Assembly: GCF_028279465.1 (NCBI RefSeq)
Contig: NZ_JANQNS010000005.1
Location: 124,001 to 188,000, forward strand
DNA from: Parasphingopyxis sp.
GTDB lineage: Bacteria; Pseudomonadota; Alphaproteobacteria; Sphingomonadales; Sphingomonadaceae
Length of the DNA stretch: 64,000 nucleotides
Reading direction: 5' to 3'
Notes under the pieces: model-generated
What the model saw: the letters and a program-made list of their open reading frames with translations, nothing else
The model's database searches: none
What the model was told of the DNA's origin: nothing
Made by a program: the position numbers and the translations under genes
Part shown: positions 28,245 to 36,880 of the stretch, piece after piece
Layout: every line of letters starts with the position of its first letter
Numbering within the stretch: position 1 is the first letter of the stretch

Positions 28245-28694
28245 CTAGCCCGCCGCAATGCCAAGATGGTCCTTGATCCGGGCGACATCCATCAGACAAT
28301 GGGTAATGAAGATATTGCGACATTCCTCGTCGGACATGTCGAGCGGCGTGATCTCGACGGCGAATTTCAGGGCACATGCGTCGGGACCGCAGGGAGTCAC
28401 CCGGATCTCGCCCTTATAGTCAGTCCATGGCAGCGGCCCGTTATCGGCGATGATATATTGGTAAAAACGATGTTTCGGATCGATGAAGACTAGCTCTTCG
28501 ACGATGCTGCCGCCACCCAGCCGTTCTTGGTCGAGCGCGAAAATGCGCCGGGCGCCGGGTCCGTCGCCTTCGAAACGCACGCTGTCCATCTGGCCAGGAA
28601 TGGGCATCAGCGCCTCGCACCCTTTCCAGTTGACCAGAGCCCAGACATCGTCCGCCGGCGCTTCTATGCGTTTGGCGATGACGGCTTCGACCAT
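28245..28694 (-). CDS. SRPBCC (START-like ligand-binding) protein, copy 2
   Basis: This 149-residue protein has the SRPBCC/polyketide-cyclase pattern: KRIEAPADDVWALVNWKG at the N-terminus, a middle GxGARRIFALD strand, WTDYKGEIRVTP, and a long C-terminal helix (IFITHCLMDVARIKDHLG). Such proteins bind hydrophobic molecules in a helix-grip pocket, some with enzymatic activity. It lies between the Rieske oxygenase (11 bases) and the FAD oxidase (32 bases), so it probably handles the same aromatic or terpenoid substrate or product. Confidence 0.82.
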   Translation of the reverse strand: MVEAVIAKRIEAPADDVWALVNWKGCEALMPIPGQMDSVRFEGDGPGARRIFALDQERLGGGSIVEELVFIDPKHRFYQYIIADNGPLPWTDYKGEIRVTPCGPDACALKFAVEITPLDMSDEECRNIFITHCLMDVARIKDHLGIAAG

Positions 28695-28705
28695 CGGTCT
28701 TGCTC

Positions 28706-29731
28706 CTATTTGATGAATGGGCCCGAGATATGGCTGCGTGGATAGGATCGCAGGAAATCGAGATAGCGGCTAAGCGTCGTATCGCCCTTTGTCAGCGCAC
28801 CCGGGCGGTAGTGGATCGTATTAAGGATATCCTTGTCCTCGCCGACCGTGCGATGCATCAGCGCTTCGACGATATCGAAGCGTTCGTCGATAAGCTTGGA
28901 ATCGCCCACATCTTCGAGCGCGAGGATCGCGAAGGCCTCATGCTTGCCGACAACGGGCAAGCCGAAGCCGACCATCCCGCCCAGCCAAAAATCACCATAA
29001 GGGCCTTCCTGCCAGAACAGCGTCGTACCGCGAATGCCGACTGTCCACTCGATCGGGATTCCCTGCTGATGCGCTGCGATGACCTTGTAGCGAAAGCCCC
29101 AATCGTCCCAGTCAACGCCTGCATGGGGGTCTTCTGTAGCGAACTCGGTTTTATGCACGACCTTGAAATGCTGCATATCGGGCGTGTTGGCTGCGAACAC
29201 CCAAGGGTCGCAGTTGAAATAATCCGGGAAACGGTATGTCCGGTAGACGATCTTGTCGTCGGGTACCTCGAAGCTCGGTATCTCCCAATGCGGTTTTTCG
29301 CCGTTGAAGACCCAGACGACTCCATAGACTTCCTGCGTCGGAAATTTGAACAGTCGCGCGCGTTTCGGAGCGGGATCGCCGATGCCCGTCTTCGCGCATA
29401 CGCCGTCGCCGTCAAATTCCCAACGATGAAAAGCGCACTGGACATTGTTGCCAACGACCGCGCCGACGCCGAGATCGGCGCCGAGGTGGGGACAATAGGC
29501 GCTCATCGCCCGGGCGACGCCATCCTCACCTCGGAAGACGATGATCTTGCCATCAAGAAAGGTTTCGCTTCGCAGCTCTCCCTTTTTCAACTCGGACGAC
29601 AGGCAGACCGGATACCAGGATTCTGCGAAGACGCCGTTTTCGCCTTCGGCCGGCATCAATTCGCCCAGCCGTTCGGTCGGATTATTCTGCGGCAGCTCTA
29701 TGGTGCTGCGCGTGGCAGTTGCCTGTGTCAT
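28706..29731 (-). CDS. Rieske non-heme iron oxygenase, catalytic subunit
   Basis: The 341-residue protein has a Rieske 2Fe-2S domain with ligands C80, H82, C99 and H102 (CPHLGADLG and CAFHRWEF). The mononuclear iron ligands are expected at D185, H188 and H193 (NTPDMQHFKVVH). The Rieske sequence and the absence of a small beta subunit nearby suggest the homotrimeric KshA/DAF-36-like group rather than ring-hydroxylating alpha-beta dioxygenases. It would hydroxylate or desaturate a hydrophobic substrate. No reductase partner is encoded in its operon. It is third in a five-gene unit after a TonB receptor and an SRPBCC gene. Confidence 0.9.
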   Translation of the reverse strand: MTQATATRSTIELPQNNPTERLGELMPAEGENGVFAESWYPVCLSSELKKGELRSETFLDGKIIVFRGEDGVARAMSAYCPHLGADLGVGAVVGNNVQCAFHRWEFDGDGVCAKTGIGDPAPKRARLFKFPTQEVYGVVWVFNGEKPHWEIPSFEVPDDKIVYRTYRFPDYFNCDPWVFAANTPDMQHFKVVHKTEFATEDPHAGVDWDDWGFRYKVIAAHQQGIPIEWTVGIRGTTLFWQEGPYGDFWLGGMVGFGLPVVGKHEAFAILALEDVGDSKLIDERFDIVEALMHRTVGEDKDILNTIHYRPGALTKGDTTLSRYLDFLRSYPRSHISGPFIK

Positions 29732-29763
29732 GGATCATCCTTTCGAGCTTGCGAGGGCCATAC

Positions 29764-30216
29764 TTAGTTCGCCTGTGCGGTCACCAAGCGACGCATATTA
29801 TCTTCTATCACATTAAGGATTGCGAGCGATCGCTCTCTGAAAGCCACGCCCTCTCCGGCAGGGGCCAGATAGCGGTTCGTCCAGAGGACAGACGTTGTAT
29901 CGCGGCCGGTGGGAATGGCATGAGCCGATCCGTAATAATCGGCGAACGGCATCGGCCCATAATCGACAATTTCATAGGCATAGTAACAGCCCGCTTCATC
30001 TCGCGCCGCTTGCCGTTCGACGACGGCACCGCCGCCGAATTCCTCAGCGATGTGCAGCGTGCGCAAGGCGCCGACATGATTACCATCGGCGACGACTTTG
30101 CTGACGAAGCCCGAGCCAAGTTCGCCACTACCGAAATCACCGAGAACGGCCCAGACTTGCACAATCGGCGCGTCGATCTCGTGGATCACGTGGAGGAAGA
30201 CGGGTTCGCGATCCAT
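29764..30216 (-). CDS. SRPBCC (START-like ligand-binding) protein, copy 1
   Basis: From ATG 30216, five bases after the TonB receptor stop, the product has 150 residues. It shows the SRPBCC layout (HVIHEIDAPIVQVWAVLGDF, LHIAEEFGGGAVVERQAARD, YYAYEIVDYGPMPFADY, terminal helix). It shares the family and general plan with the second SRPBCC gene at 28245-28694 but is clearly diverged from it. A start 12 codons earlier would overlap the receptor gene. A role in binding or cyclising the imported substrate is inferred from position only. Confidence 0.8.
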   Translation of the reverse strand: MDREPVFLHVIHEIDAPIVQVWAVLGDFGSGELGSGFVSKVVADGNHVGALRTLHIAEEFGGGAVVERQAARDEAGCYYAYEIVDYGPMPFADYYGSAHAIPTGRDTTSVLWTNRYLAPAGEGVAFRERSLAILNVIEDNMRRLVTAQAN

Positions 30217-30221
30217 GGCGC

Positions 30222-32588
30222 TCAAAATCTCGCGCTCAGGCTCACACCCCATTCGCGGGGGCGGCCATAGGTGACATCAGTGGTACCCAGTGTATCGGCC
30301 TGGCTCAAACCGTTGGCGATGTATAGCTCGTCGGTGAGGTTGGTACCAAACACAGCAAGCTCCCAGCTTTCGTCGGACGGCCCGAAGGCGATACGCGCAT
30401 TGAGCAGTCCATAACCCGATTGTTCGAGCAGCGGATTATTGTCCGGCACATGTTGAACCGTCGACCGGTAGGCATAGTCGGCGCGCAGCATAAGTTGCCA
30501 GTCGTCGGAGAGGTCGGCGGTATATTGCGCGCCTATCGAAAAACTCCATTCCGGCGTCTTGACCAGATCGTCGTCGAGAGTGATCGACGTTACGCTCGCG
30601 TCGAGCTGGCGATATTCGGCATCGAGATAGCCAAGACCGGCATCGAAGCGCAGCCCGGGAACCGGCATTGCCGTCAGCTCGAGTTCGAAACCCACGATCC
30701 GCGCCTTACCGGCATTCTCGACGAGCGCGACGATGCCGCCCTGCGGATCGGAGGTCACGCTTAGCAGCTGCAGATTTGTATAGTCGCTATAGAAAGCAGC
30801 GCCGTTGAGGATCACACGACGATCGGCAAACATCGAGTTGAAACCGGCCTCATAGGTCCAGACGAACTCCGGTGCGAAGGGCGTGCGAGCTACGAACTCG
30901 GTTGTCGGTCGGCCGTTGAAGCCGCCGGACTTGAAACCGCGTGCCACCGACGCATAGGTCATCAGATCGTCCGACCAGTCATATTCGATGCCAATTCTCG
31001 GTGTCCAGGCGTTCCAGCTATCACCGGTGTCGACATCATGTGTGGTCACCCCGGCCGAAAGCCGATCGAAGCGCGAGGTGAAATCCTTCTCGTCCGACGT
31101 ATAGCGCAGGCCGCCGGAGATGCTGAAACGATCAGTCACGTCAAAGCTGAAATGGCCATAGGCGGAATAGCTGTCGCTATCGATCTCCGAGGTCAGCAAA
31201 CCGTCAAAATCAAGTGATGGATGCACGGGATTTCCGGCTCCGCCAAGGCCGGGGATCACGCCGGGTGGCAGCGCTTCGAGCGCATCGAAAAGACCCGGGG
31301 CGAAGAGGATCCTGTATTCATTGAACCCCGTTTCATGGAAATACATCGCGCCCACAACCCAATCGAGCCGGTCGTCAATCGCTGTGCCCGACAGCTGGAA
31401 CTCCTGCGAGAATTGTTCCTGGCGATCGACGACCGATTGTTCGAAAAAGCGCAACGGCGAATGATCCGAATCCTGCCCGAAAATGGCGTCCTGTTCCCGA
31501 TAGGCGGTGATCGATTTGAAAGTGGCGCCGTCAAGATCGAGCGTTGCCGTTGCGGCGATACCCCATTGATCGAGATCGCTTTGGTTGAAGCCAGTGCCGA
31601 AGCTGACGAACGGGTCGTCCGGGACGAAACGATCATCGTAGATCGTACCCAACGCAGGCGCGACAAGGGCGTTGTAAAGTCCGATCAGGCTCCCCGACTG
31701 GTCGACATCGATGAGCGTGTTCGCGATACTGTCCTCACGTTTACGCGTATAGTCGCCGGTAATATGAAGCTCGAAATTGTCGGCCGGCTCCCACAACAGC
31801 TGGCCGCGGAATCCAGCCGAGTTGGTACCGCCGAGACGCGAGCCGTCGTTGACGCGGCGGACATAACCATCCCGTTCGCGTGACGAAAAGGCGAGGCTCG
31901 CGGCCAGCCGATCGGCGACGAGCGGCGCCGTGATGGAGCCGTTCACGTCGATCCGATCGAAGCTGCCATAGGTTGCCGAGGCGCGGCCGCCGAAATCATA
32001 TTGTGGGCGCTGCGTCGTGATGTTGATAGCACCACCGACGCTGTTCTTTCCGAATAGGGTGCCTTGAGGACCGCGCAGAATCTCAACCCGCTCGAGATCG
32101 ATCAAGTCCATGATCGAACCGATTGAGCGAGGCAGATAAACCCCATCCACATAAATCCCGACGCCGGGCTCGGTAGTGAACAGGAAGTCCGCCTGACCGA
32201 TGCCACGGATAAAGATCTGCGAAGACGTACTGCCGCCGGTGTTGCCGTTGCCCTGGTCGAAAACGAGATTAGGCGTGAAATCACCGATGCCGGAAAGTTC
32301 TGTGATCCCGCGGTCGATCAGTGCATCGGAATCGAAGGCGGTGATCGACAGCGGGGTTTCCTGCAATGTCTCTTCGCGGCGGCGGGCGGTCACGATGATC
32401 GGGCTGAAACCGCTCTGGGCTTGCATGCCCGAGGAGTCCGCGCCGCTCGCAGTTTGACTGGCGGTTTGGCCTGCCGTTTGCGCCACGCCGTCGCTTTGCG
32501 CAATTGCCGGAAAAGCGGCCAACGCGGCTGTTGCCAGAGCTGTTGTGCCGAACAAGCCCCTCCGGATGGACTTCTTTTGATCAGTCAT
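30222..32588 (-). CDS. TonB-dependent receptor of the Rieske operon (788 aa)
   Basis: A signal peptide (GLFGTTALATAALAAFPAIAQ) precedes a plug domain with PIIVTARRREETLQETPLSI, the TonB-box-like entry of the large sphingomonad receptor group for aromatic and terpenoid compounds. IFIRGIGQADF and RGPQGTLFGKNSVGGAINI follow. The 22-strand barrel ends in GVSLSARF. AAAGGGG precedes the ATG. It is the first gene of the five-gene operon, so it probably imports the substrate for the Rieske oxygenase. A second receptor of the same type is encoded at 40814-43258. Confidence 0.93.
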   Translation of the reverse strand: MTDQKKSIRRGLFGTTALATAALAAFPAIAQSDGVAQTAGQTASQTASGADSSGMQAQSGFSPIIVTARRREETLQETPLSITAFDSDALIDRGITELSGIGDFTPNLVFDQGNGNTGGSTSSQIFIRGIGQADFLFTTEPGVGIYVDGVYLPRSIGSIMDLIDLERVEILRGPQGTLFGKNSVGGAINITTQRPQYDFGGRASATYGSFDRIDVNGSITAPLVADRLAASLAFSSRERDGYVRRVNDGSRLGGTNSAGFRGQLLWEPADNFELHITGDYTRKREDSIANTLIDVDQSGSLIGLYNALVAPALGTIYDDRFVPDDPFVSFGTGFNQSDLDQWGIAATATLDLDGATFKSITAYREQDAIFGQDSDHSPLRFFEQSVVDRQEQFSQEFQLSGTAIDDRLDWVVGAMYFHETGFNEYRILFAPGLFDALEALPPGVIPGLGGAGNPVHPSLDFDGLLTSEIDSDSYSAYGHFSFDVTDRFSISGGLRYTSDEKDFTSRFDRLSAGVTTHDVDTGDSWNAWTPRIGIEYDWSDDLMTYASVARGFKSGGFNGRPTTEFVARTPFAPEFVWTYEAGFNSMFADRRVILNGAAFYSDYTNLQLLSVTSDPQGGIVALVENAGKARIVGFELELTAMPVPGLRFDAGLGYLDAEYRQLDASVTSITLDDDLVKTPEWSFSIGAQYTADLSDDWQLMLRADYAYRSTVQHVPDNNPLLEQSGYGLLNARIAFGPSDESWELAVFGTNLTDELYIANGLSQADTLGTTDVTYGRPREWGVSLSARF

Positions 32589-32746
32589 CGCGACCCCTTT
32601 CGGATAGCGCCGGCAAGCGCCAGAAAACCCAAATGATGAGCACGATGATTATATTTTTAGAGTATCATGTCAAATATTATATTTTGTTTCGGTCCAGAAT
32701 GCCGGTAAAGATCGCCTGGCTGGCTTTCGCCTGACAAATGGCAGAT

Positions 32747-33361
32747 TTATGTTTCCCAATATTCGAACATGACTCGCAGCCGCCGCTGCATATTCACCAT
32801 CATCTCCTCGTACGGCATGGCGCCACGGGCCGCCAAATAGTCTTCAAAATGCGAGATCAGCAGCATGTAGAGGAGAGCGACGACGTCATCGAGATCAAGC
32901 GTGGGCGGGAACTTGCCCTGGTCGACGAGTCGATCCAGCAACTCCCGCAATTGGCGCTTTTTAACGCGCTCAAAGGCCTTGCGGATGTCTTCGAGCGCGG
33001 CGTCGCCACGGTCAGCCGAATCATGCGCGAAAGCAGCGAGGATGTTCAGCGATTTCCAATCATCGTTGAACCGGTAGGCCTCGAATATGGCCGCCATCGC
33101 GTCGACACCCCTTTCGGGCGGATTGTCAATGATCTTCGCGGCCCGGCGCTCCATCTGATCAACAATCGGCAGCATCAAAGCGCCGAGGACGCCACCCTTG
33201 CTTCCAAAATACGAATAGAGCGTGCCGACGCTGACGTCGGCGGATGTGGCGATCTCTTCGATCGTCGTCTGGCCGTAACCATTCTGCCTGATCAGCGTAT
33301 CAGCCACGGCTAATATGGTCTGACGGCGCTTTTGCTTGGATCGCTCGCGAAGTCCTGCCAC
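32747..33361 (-). CDS. TetR/AcrR-family transcriptional regulator
   Basis: A GTG at 33361 with AAGGAGG just upstream starts a 204-residue protein; longer frames have no such site. The N-terminal helix-turn-helix reads RRQTILAVADTLIRQNGY, TTIEEIATSADVSVGTLYSYFGSK, the typical TetR DNA-binding domain. The C-terminal ligand domain (about residues 70-204) resembles no specific group. It lies divergent from the RidA/E1/lipoyl genes and directly upstream of the TonB receptor operon, 158 bases from that receptor's start, so either or both could be its targets. Confidence 0.92.
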   Translation of the reverse strand: MAGLRERSKQKRRQTILAVADTLIRQNGYGQTTIEEIATSADVSVGTLYSYFGSKGGVLGALMLPIVDQMERRAAKIIDNPPERGVDAMAAIFEAYRFNDDWKSLNILAAFAHDSADRGDAALEDIRKAFERVKKRQLRELLDRLVDQGKFPPTLDLDDVVALLYMLLISHFEDYLAARGAMPYEEMMVNMQRRLRVMFEYWET

Positions 33362-33436
33362 GTCTTCCTCCTTGCTAGCGACTCTTATCAGACCAAGGGC
33401 CTTCCACGAAACCCCAGAACGAACAACATATAACTT

Positions 33437-33471
33437 GTGCATTGATATTCTATATATGTAACGATATGCAC
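33437..33471. promoter_or_regulatory. AT-rich divergent promoter with inverted repeat, candidate TetR operator
   Basis: Between the TetR start (33361) and the RidA-like start (33496) lies an AT-rich stretch. GTGCAT at 33437-33442 is inverted as ATGCAC at 33466-33471, around TATATATGTAACGATAT-like sequence that could hold a -10 box. Autoregulatory TetR operators usually lie in such divergent gaps. The arms are short, so the assignment is weak. Confidence 0.35.
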
Positions 33472-33495
33472 GCTATTTCAAATAGGAGTGACGCA

Positions 33496-33876
33496 ATGGA
33501 ACGCATTCACCTGTCAGCAGATGCAGAAAGACAACTCGGCTTCTCCCAGGCCGTCAGGATCGATACGACTCTGTGGGTTTCGGGCACTGTCAGCTGGGAT
33601 GAGCAACTCAATCCGCTGCACGTCGGAGATATGGCCGGCCAGATGCGTCAGATCTACGGCACGTTGAACGATATTTTGCAGCGGTATGATCGGGACATGG
33701 GCGCGATCGTCAAGGAAACGGTTTACGCGACCGATATCGGCCTCGCGCTCGAGCATGTCGGCGTGCGTCACGCTTTTTTTCCACAGGACTCATTTCCGGC
33801 CTCTACCTGGGTCGAAGTCGCCAGGCTGGCGCACCCCGATCTGCTTCTGGAAGTCGAAATCGTAGCCCAGCTTTGA
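33496..33876 (+). CDS. RidA-family protein lacking the conserved catalytic arginine
   Basis: The ATG at 33496 follows AGGAG and gives 126 residues. The YjgF/RidA fold is shown by FSQAVRIDTTLWVSGTVSWD, a central ILQRYDRDMGAIVKETVY and the C-terminal VEVARLAHPDLLLEVEIVA. Archetypal RidA has Arg in PARSxVEVARL, which binds the carboxylate of 2-iminoacids; here the aligned segment reads PASTWVEVARL with Ser in that place. It therefore probably belongs to a non-archetypal Rid group with another substrate. It is first in an apparent operon with fused E1 and lipoyl genes. Confidence 0.85.
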   Translation: MERIHLSADAERQLGFSQAVRIDTTLWVSGTVSWDEQLNPLHVGDMAGQMRQIYGTLNDILQRYDRDMGAIVKETVYATDIGLALEHVGVRHAFFPQDSFPASTWVEVARLAHPDLLLEVEIVAQL

Positions 33877-33915
33877 AAACAACCTGGCATGGGCAACAGA
33901 GTGAAAGGACGAACG

Positions 33916-35946
33916 ATGTCAGACGGCTTCGGTGAACTCGGGATCGCTGGCGATATCGCGATCGAAATTTATCGCACGATGTGCCGAATCCACGCCGCGG
34001 ATCACACCATTCAACAACAGCTGGCGGCTGGCAATCTGCAGTTCCAATATTATCCATGTGGCGGCCAGGAGGCCATTCCCGCAGCGATCGCACCCTTGCT
34101 GAGCGGCGACGACAAGGCCGTGATCACCTATCGCTGCATCCACGACATCGTCGCCAAGGGTACGCCGATACGCGAGATACTCGCCGAGATGTTCGGCAAG
34201 GCGGCAGGGACATCAAAGGGCAAGGGTGGGCCCATGCATCTCTCCGATCCGCATTCGGGGCTGATGGTCACGACCGGCATCGTAGGTGCGGGCGCGCCGA
34301 TCGCGACCGGGATTGCACTCGGCGAGGCACTCAAGAGCACAGGGCACGTTGTCCTATGTAGTTTCGGCGACGGCGCCGCAAATATCGGCGCGGTGCACGA
34401 AGCGTTGAATCTCGCTGCACTATGGCAGTTACCGGTCGTGTTTGTCTGCCAGAACAATCTCTATGCCGAATATACAAGCTTCGCCCAATCGACCCGCAGC
34501 GAGACTATTGCAGAACGCGCTCAGGCCTATGCCATGCCGGGAGAGCGTGTGGACGGCACCGACCCCCTACTCGTCTATCGAGCGGCGAAAACGGCAATCG
34601 AACGCGCCCGCAATGGCGGTGGTCCGACCTTGCTCGAATGCGTTGCGCATCGGCTGCAAGGCCATAGTTTCGGCTCCGAAGAAGCGCATATGGATGCAAC
34701 CGCGCTCGCTGCCGCCCGCGAAACGCCGCCGGTCCCTCGCTTTCGCACGCGGCTGATCGAAGCAGGATTAGCGACCGAAGAAGAACTCATCGCAATCGAG
34801 GCGGACGCCAATGCTGAGGTGGCCGAAGCGCTCGAATTCGCACAGCGATCCGATCCGCCGGCAACCGCCGAACTGCGTGCCGATATCTTCGACGATCACT
34901 CTCATCTCCCCGACAGCTGCGATCAGCCCGCGGCGTCTTTCTCGCTGCCCGACGCATCCGGACGCAAGATCACCTACGGCGCAGCGATCAACGAAGCGCT
35001 CGACCAAGCGCTGGCCGGGGATGAAAATGTCGTATTGCTCGGCGAGGATATCGAGGATCCGGCCGGCGGTATCGTCAAGGCGACTGCCGGTCTTTCGACG
35101 AGATACGGTCGCGAGAGAGTGAGGGGCACGCCGATTTCGGAGCAAGCGATCGTCGGCGCTGCGATCGGTGCGAGCCTTGTCGGGCTTCGCCCGGTGGCGG
35201 AGGTGATGATCGTGGATTTCGCCATGGTATGCATGGACCAGATCGCCAACCATGCTGCCAAGCTGCGCTATATGTCGGGTGGCAGGACGAACGTGCCGAT
35301 CACGCTGCGCATGTTGACCGCCGGCAATGTCGGTTCGTTCGGCGCACAGCATAGCCAATCGCTCGAGGCATGGTTCGCGCATATCCCCGGGCTCAAGATC
35401 GTGGCTCCGAGTAATCCGGCAGATGCGAAAGGACTGCTGCTATCCTGCATCGATGATCCCGACCCGTGTATCGTGCTCGAAGCGATGCGCTGTTACTTCA
35501 CGCCGGGCGACGTACCCGCTGAAGCTTACCGGGTCCCGCTCGGACGGGCCAATATCGCCCGGCAAGGTAAGGACCTGACCATCGTCGCCTATGGCTGGGC
35601 CGTGGTCGAGGCGCTGACCGCGGCAGAAGCGCTTGCGGAAGCAGGGATCGAGGCAGAAGTCATCGATTTGCGGTCCATAGTGCCACTCGACATGGCCACC
35701 GTGCGCCAATCCGTCGCCAAAACGGGGCGCGCGCTCGTCACCCATGCGGCCGTCGAGTTCGGGGGCTTCGGCGCAGAGATCGTAGCGCGACTACAGTCCG
35801 AGTTATGGGAGGAACTGCAGGCGCCAGTGGCTAGGCTTGGCGCTCGCTATTCGCCGGTGCCGTTTGCCCAAAACCTCGAAGCCCAACATTTTCCCAATGC
35901 TGACCAGATCGCTGGTGCCGCCCGCGCTCTTCTGGAAGTCGCCTGA
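33916..35946 (+). CDS. 2-oxoacid/acetoin-type dehydrogenase E1, alpha and beta subunits fused
   Basis: From ATG 33916 (AAAGGA upstream) the product has 676 residues. Residues about 1-320 form E1 alpha with the thiamine diphosphate motif running from CSFGDGAANIG to VFVCQNN, and YPCGGQEAIPA near the N-terminus. Residues about 345-676 form E1 beta (VVLLGEDIEDPAGG, TPISEQAIVGAAIG, MVCMDQIANHAAKLRYMSGG). It would decarboxylate a 2-oxoacid or cleave an acetoin-like 2-hydroxyketone and pass the acyl group to a lipoyl domain. Separate alpha and beta genes are usual in this group; here they are one chain. The next gene, overlapping by one base, encodes a free lipoyl domain. Confidence 0.9.
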   Translation: MSDGFGELGIAGDIAIEIYRTMCRIHAADHTIQQQLAAGNLQFQYYPCGGQEAIPAAIAPLLSGDDKAVITYRCIHDIVAKGTPIREILAEMFGKAAGTSKGKGGPMHLSDPHSGLMVTTGIVGAGAPIATGIALGEALKSTGHVVLCSFGDGAANIGAVHEALNLAALWQLPVVFVCQNNLYAEYTSFAQSTRSETIAERAQAYAMPGERVDGTDPLLVYRAAKTAIERARNGGGPTLLECVAHRLQGHSFGSEEAHMDATALAAARETPPVPRFRTRLIEAGLATEEELIAIEADANAEVAEALEFAQRSDPPATAELRADIFDDHSHLPDSCDQPAASFSLPDASGRKITYGAAINEALDQALAGDENVVLLGEDIEDPAGGIVKATAGLSTRYGRERVRGTPISEQAIVGAAIGASLVGLRPVAEVMIVDFAMVCMDQIANHAAKLRYMSGGRTNVPITLRMLTAGNVGSFGAQHSQSLEAWFAHIPGLKIVAPSNPADAKGLLLSCIDDPDPCIVLEAMRCYFTPGDVPAEAYRVPLGRANIARQGKDLTIVAYGWAVVEALTAAEALAEAGIEAEVIDLRSIVPLDMATVRQSVAKTGRALVTHAAVEFGGFGAEIVARLQSELWEELQAPVARLGARYSPVPFAQNLEAQHFPNADQIAGAARALLEVA

Positions 35947-36182
35947 TGGCAACCATGACCCTCAAAATGCCGAAGCTTGCGGTATCGATGCAGGAAGGTA
36001 CGCTCGTGGAGTGGCTTGTTGAAACGGGGGAGTCGGTTAGGGTTGGCCAGGTAATCTATTCGGTCGAATCCGAAAAGACGACGTTCGAGGTCGAAAGCGC
36101 GTTTCAAGGCGAGCTCACGCAGATCGCATGTGAAGGAGAAACCTATGCGGTCGGCGCGCCGATAGCAAAGATAGTAACTTAG
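35946..36182 (+). CDS. Stand-alone lipoyl-domain protein
   Basis: This 78-residue protein is a single biotinyl/lipoyl domain. Lys44 in VESEKTTFEVES lies at the beta-turn where lipoate (or biotin) is attached; the ESEK context favours lipoate. There is no peripheral-subunit-binding or acyltransferase domain, so it is not a full E2. The ATG overlaps the stop of the fused E1 gene (TGATG), so the two products are probably made together and interact. The missing acyltransferase would have to be encoded elsewhere, or the acyl group is passed on by another route. Confidence 0.88.
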   Translation: MATMTLKMPKLAVSMQEGTLVEWLVETGESVRVGQVIYSVESEKTTFEVESAFQGELTQIACEGETYAVGAPIAKIVT

Positions 36183-36539
36183 GAGCAGTATTTCGAACGA
36201 CCTGGCGGCGGTCGTCCTCGATCAGATCGCAAATCTCGTGTTCACTCCAACGCGAAGCGAACGAAGACAATTTATGCGGTACAGGCCGCAGGTACCTATC
36301 TCGACAAGAGAGGCTCGGCTGACGATGGCCGTTTTGGTTTCCCAGTGAGCACTGCCAAGCTGATCTCCCAACCTTGAAACGGATTTCGGGGCGATCCTAG
36401 ACGCTTGAGCGATATCATACGATCGCTGAACGAGCGAGTGCGACGAAGAGATTGCCGTAGTTGGAAGCGCTGGCATTCAAGGTGCAACTGTCAGGCTACA
36501 CTGACCTTTGGATCTTGATCTCAAGTCCCGGTCTTTGCG
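36183..36539. other. Gene-free interval between convergent operons
   Basis: This 357-base stretch lies between the lipoyl gene and the convergent ferredoxin gene. Short minus-strand frames (36222-36476, 36296-36487) show no family motif and no ribosome site. It may be decayed sequence. I see no RNA gene and no clear terminator hairpin. Confidence 0.4.
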
Positions 36540-36857
36540 TCAGCCTTCCGGCGGCGCAACGCGACAACGCAAACCCTCCAGATTCGGCGATATCATGATC
36601 TGACAGCTAAGCCGGCTTTCGGGGCGCGAATGCAGTTGATCGTCAAGAAGGTCGGCCTCCTCGCTGGGTCGTTCGCCGACGCGATCGAGCCATTTGGGAT
36701 CGATATAAACATGACAGGTCAGGCACGACATTTCGCCACCGCAGACTGCCTCGACGTCGATATCGTTATCGCGCAACGCGACCATCAGCGGTTCACCCTC
36801 GACGGCATCAACACGATGCTCTTCGCCCTTCCGGTCGACGGCGATGATCGTCACCAT
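36540..36857 (-). CDS. Adrenodoxin-type 2Fe-2S ferredoxin
   Basis: The ATG at 36857 with GGAGG upstream gives 105 residues; the longer open frame overlaps the P450 gene and is not used. Cluster ligands are C39, C45, C48 (CGGEMSCLTC) and C85 (SRLSCQIM), the C-x5-C-x2-C-xn-C pattern of vertebrate-type ferredoxins that feed electrons to bacterial P450s. It follows the P450 gene by 23 bases and should be its redox partner. No ferredoxin reductase gene is present in the window, so that must come from elsewhere. Confidence 0.93.
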   Translation of the reverse strand: MVTIIAVDRKGEEHRVDAVEGEPLMVALRDNDIDVEAVCGGEMSCLTCHVYIDPKWLDRVGERPSEEADLLDDQLHSRPESRLSCQIMISPNLEGLRCRVAPPEG

Positions 36858-36880
36858 AGCATTGCCTCCTTCACAAGATC

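Noticed and set aside
28213-28377. Longer start for the FAD oxidase at 28377
   Set aside because: It would lie inside the SRPBCC gene and encodes an unstructured Arg/His-rich peptide; TTG 28212 has AAGGA at proper spacing.
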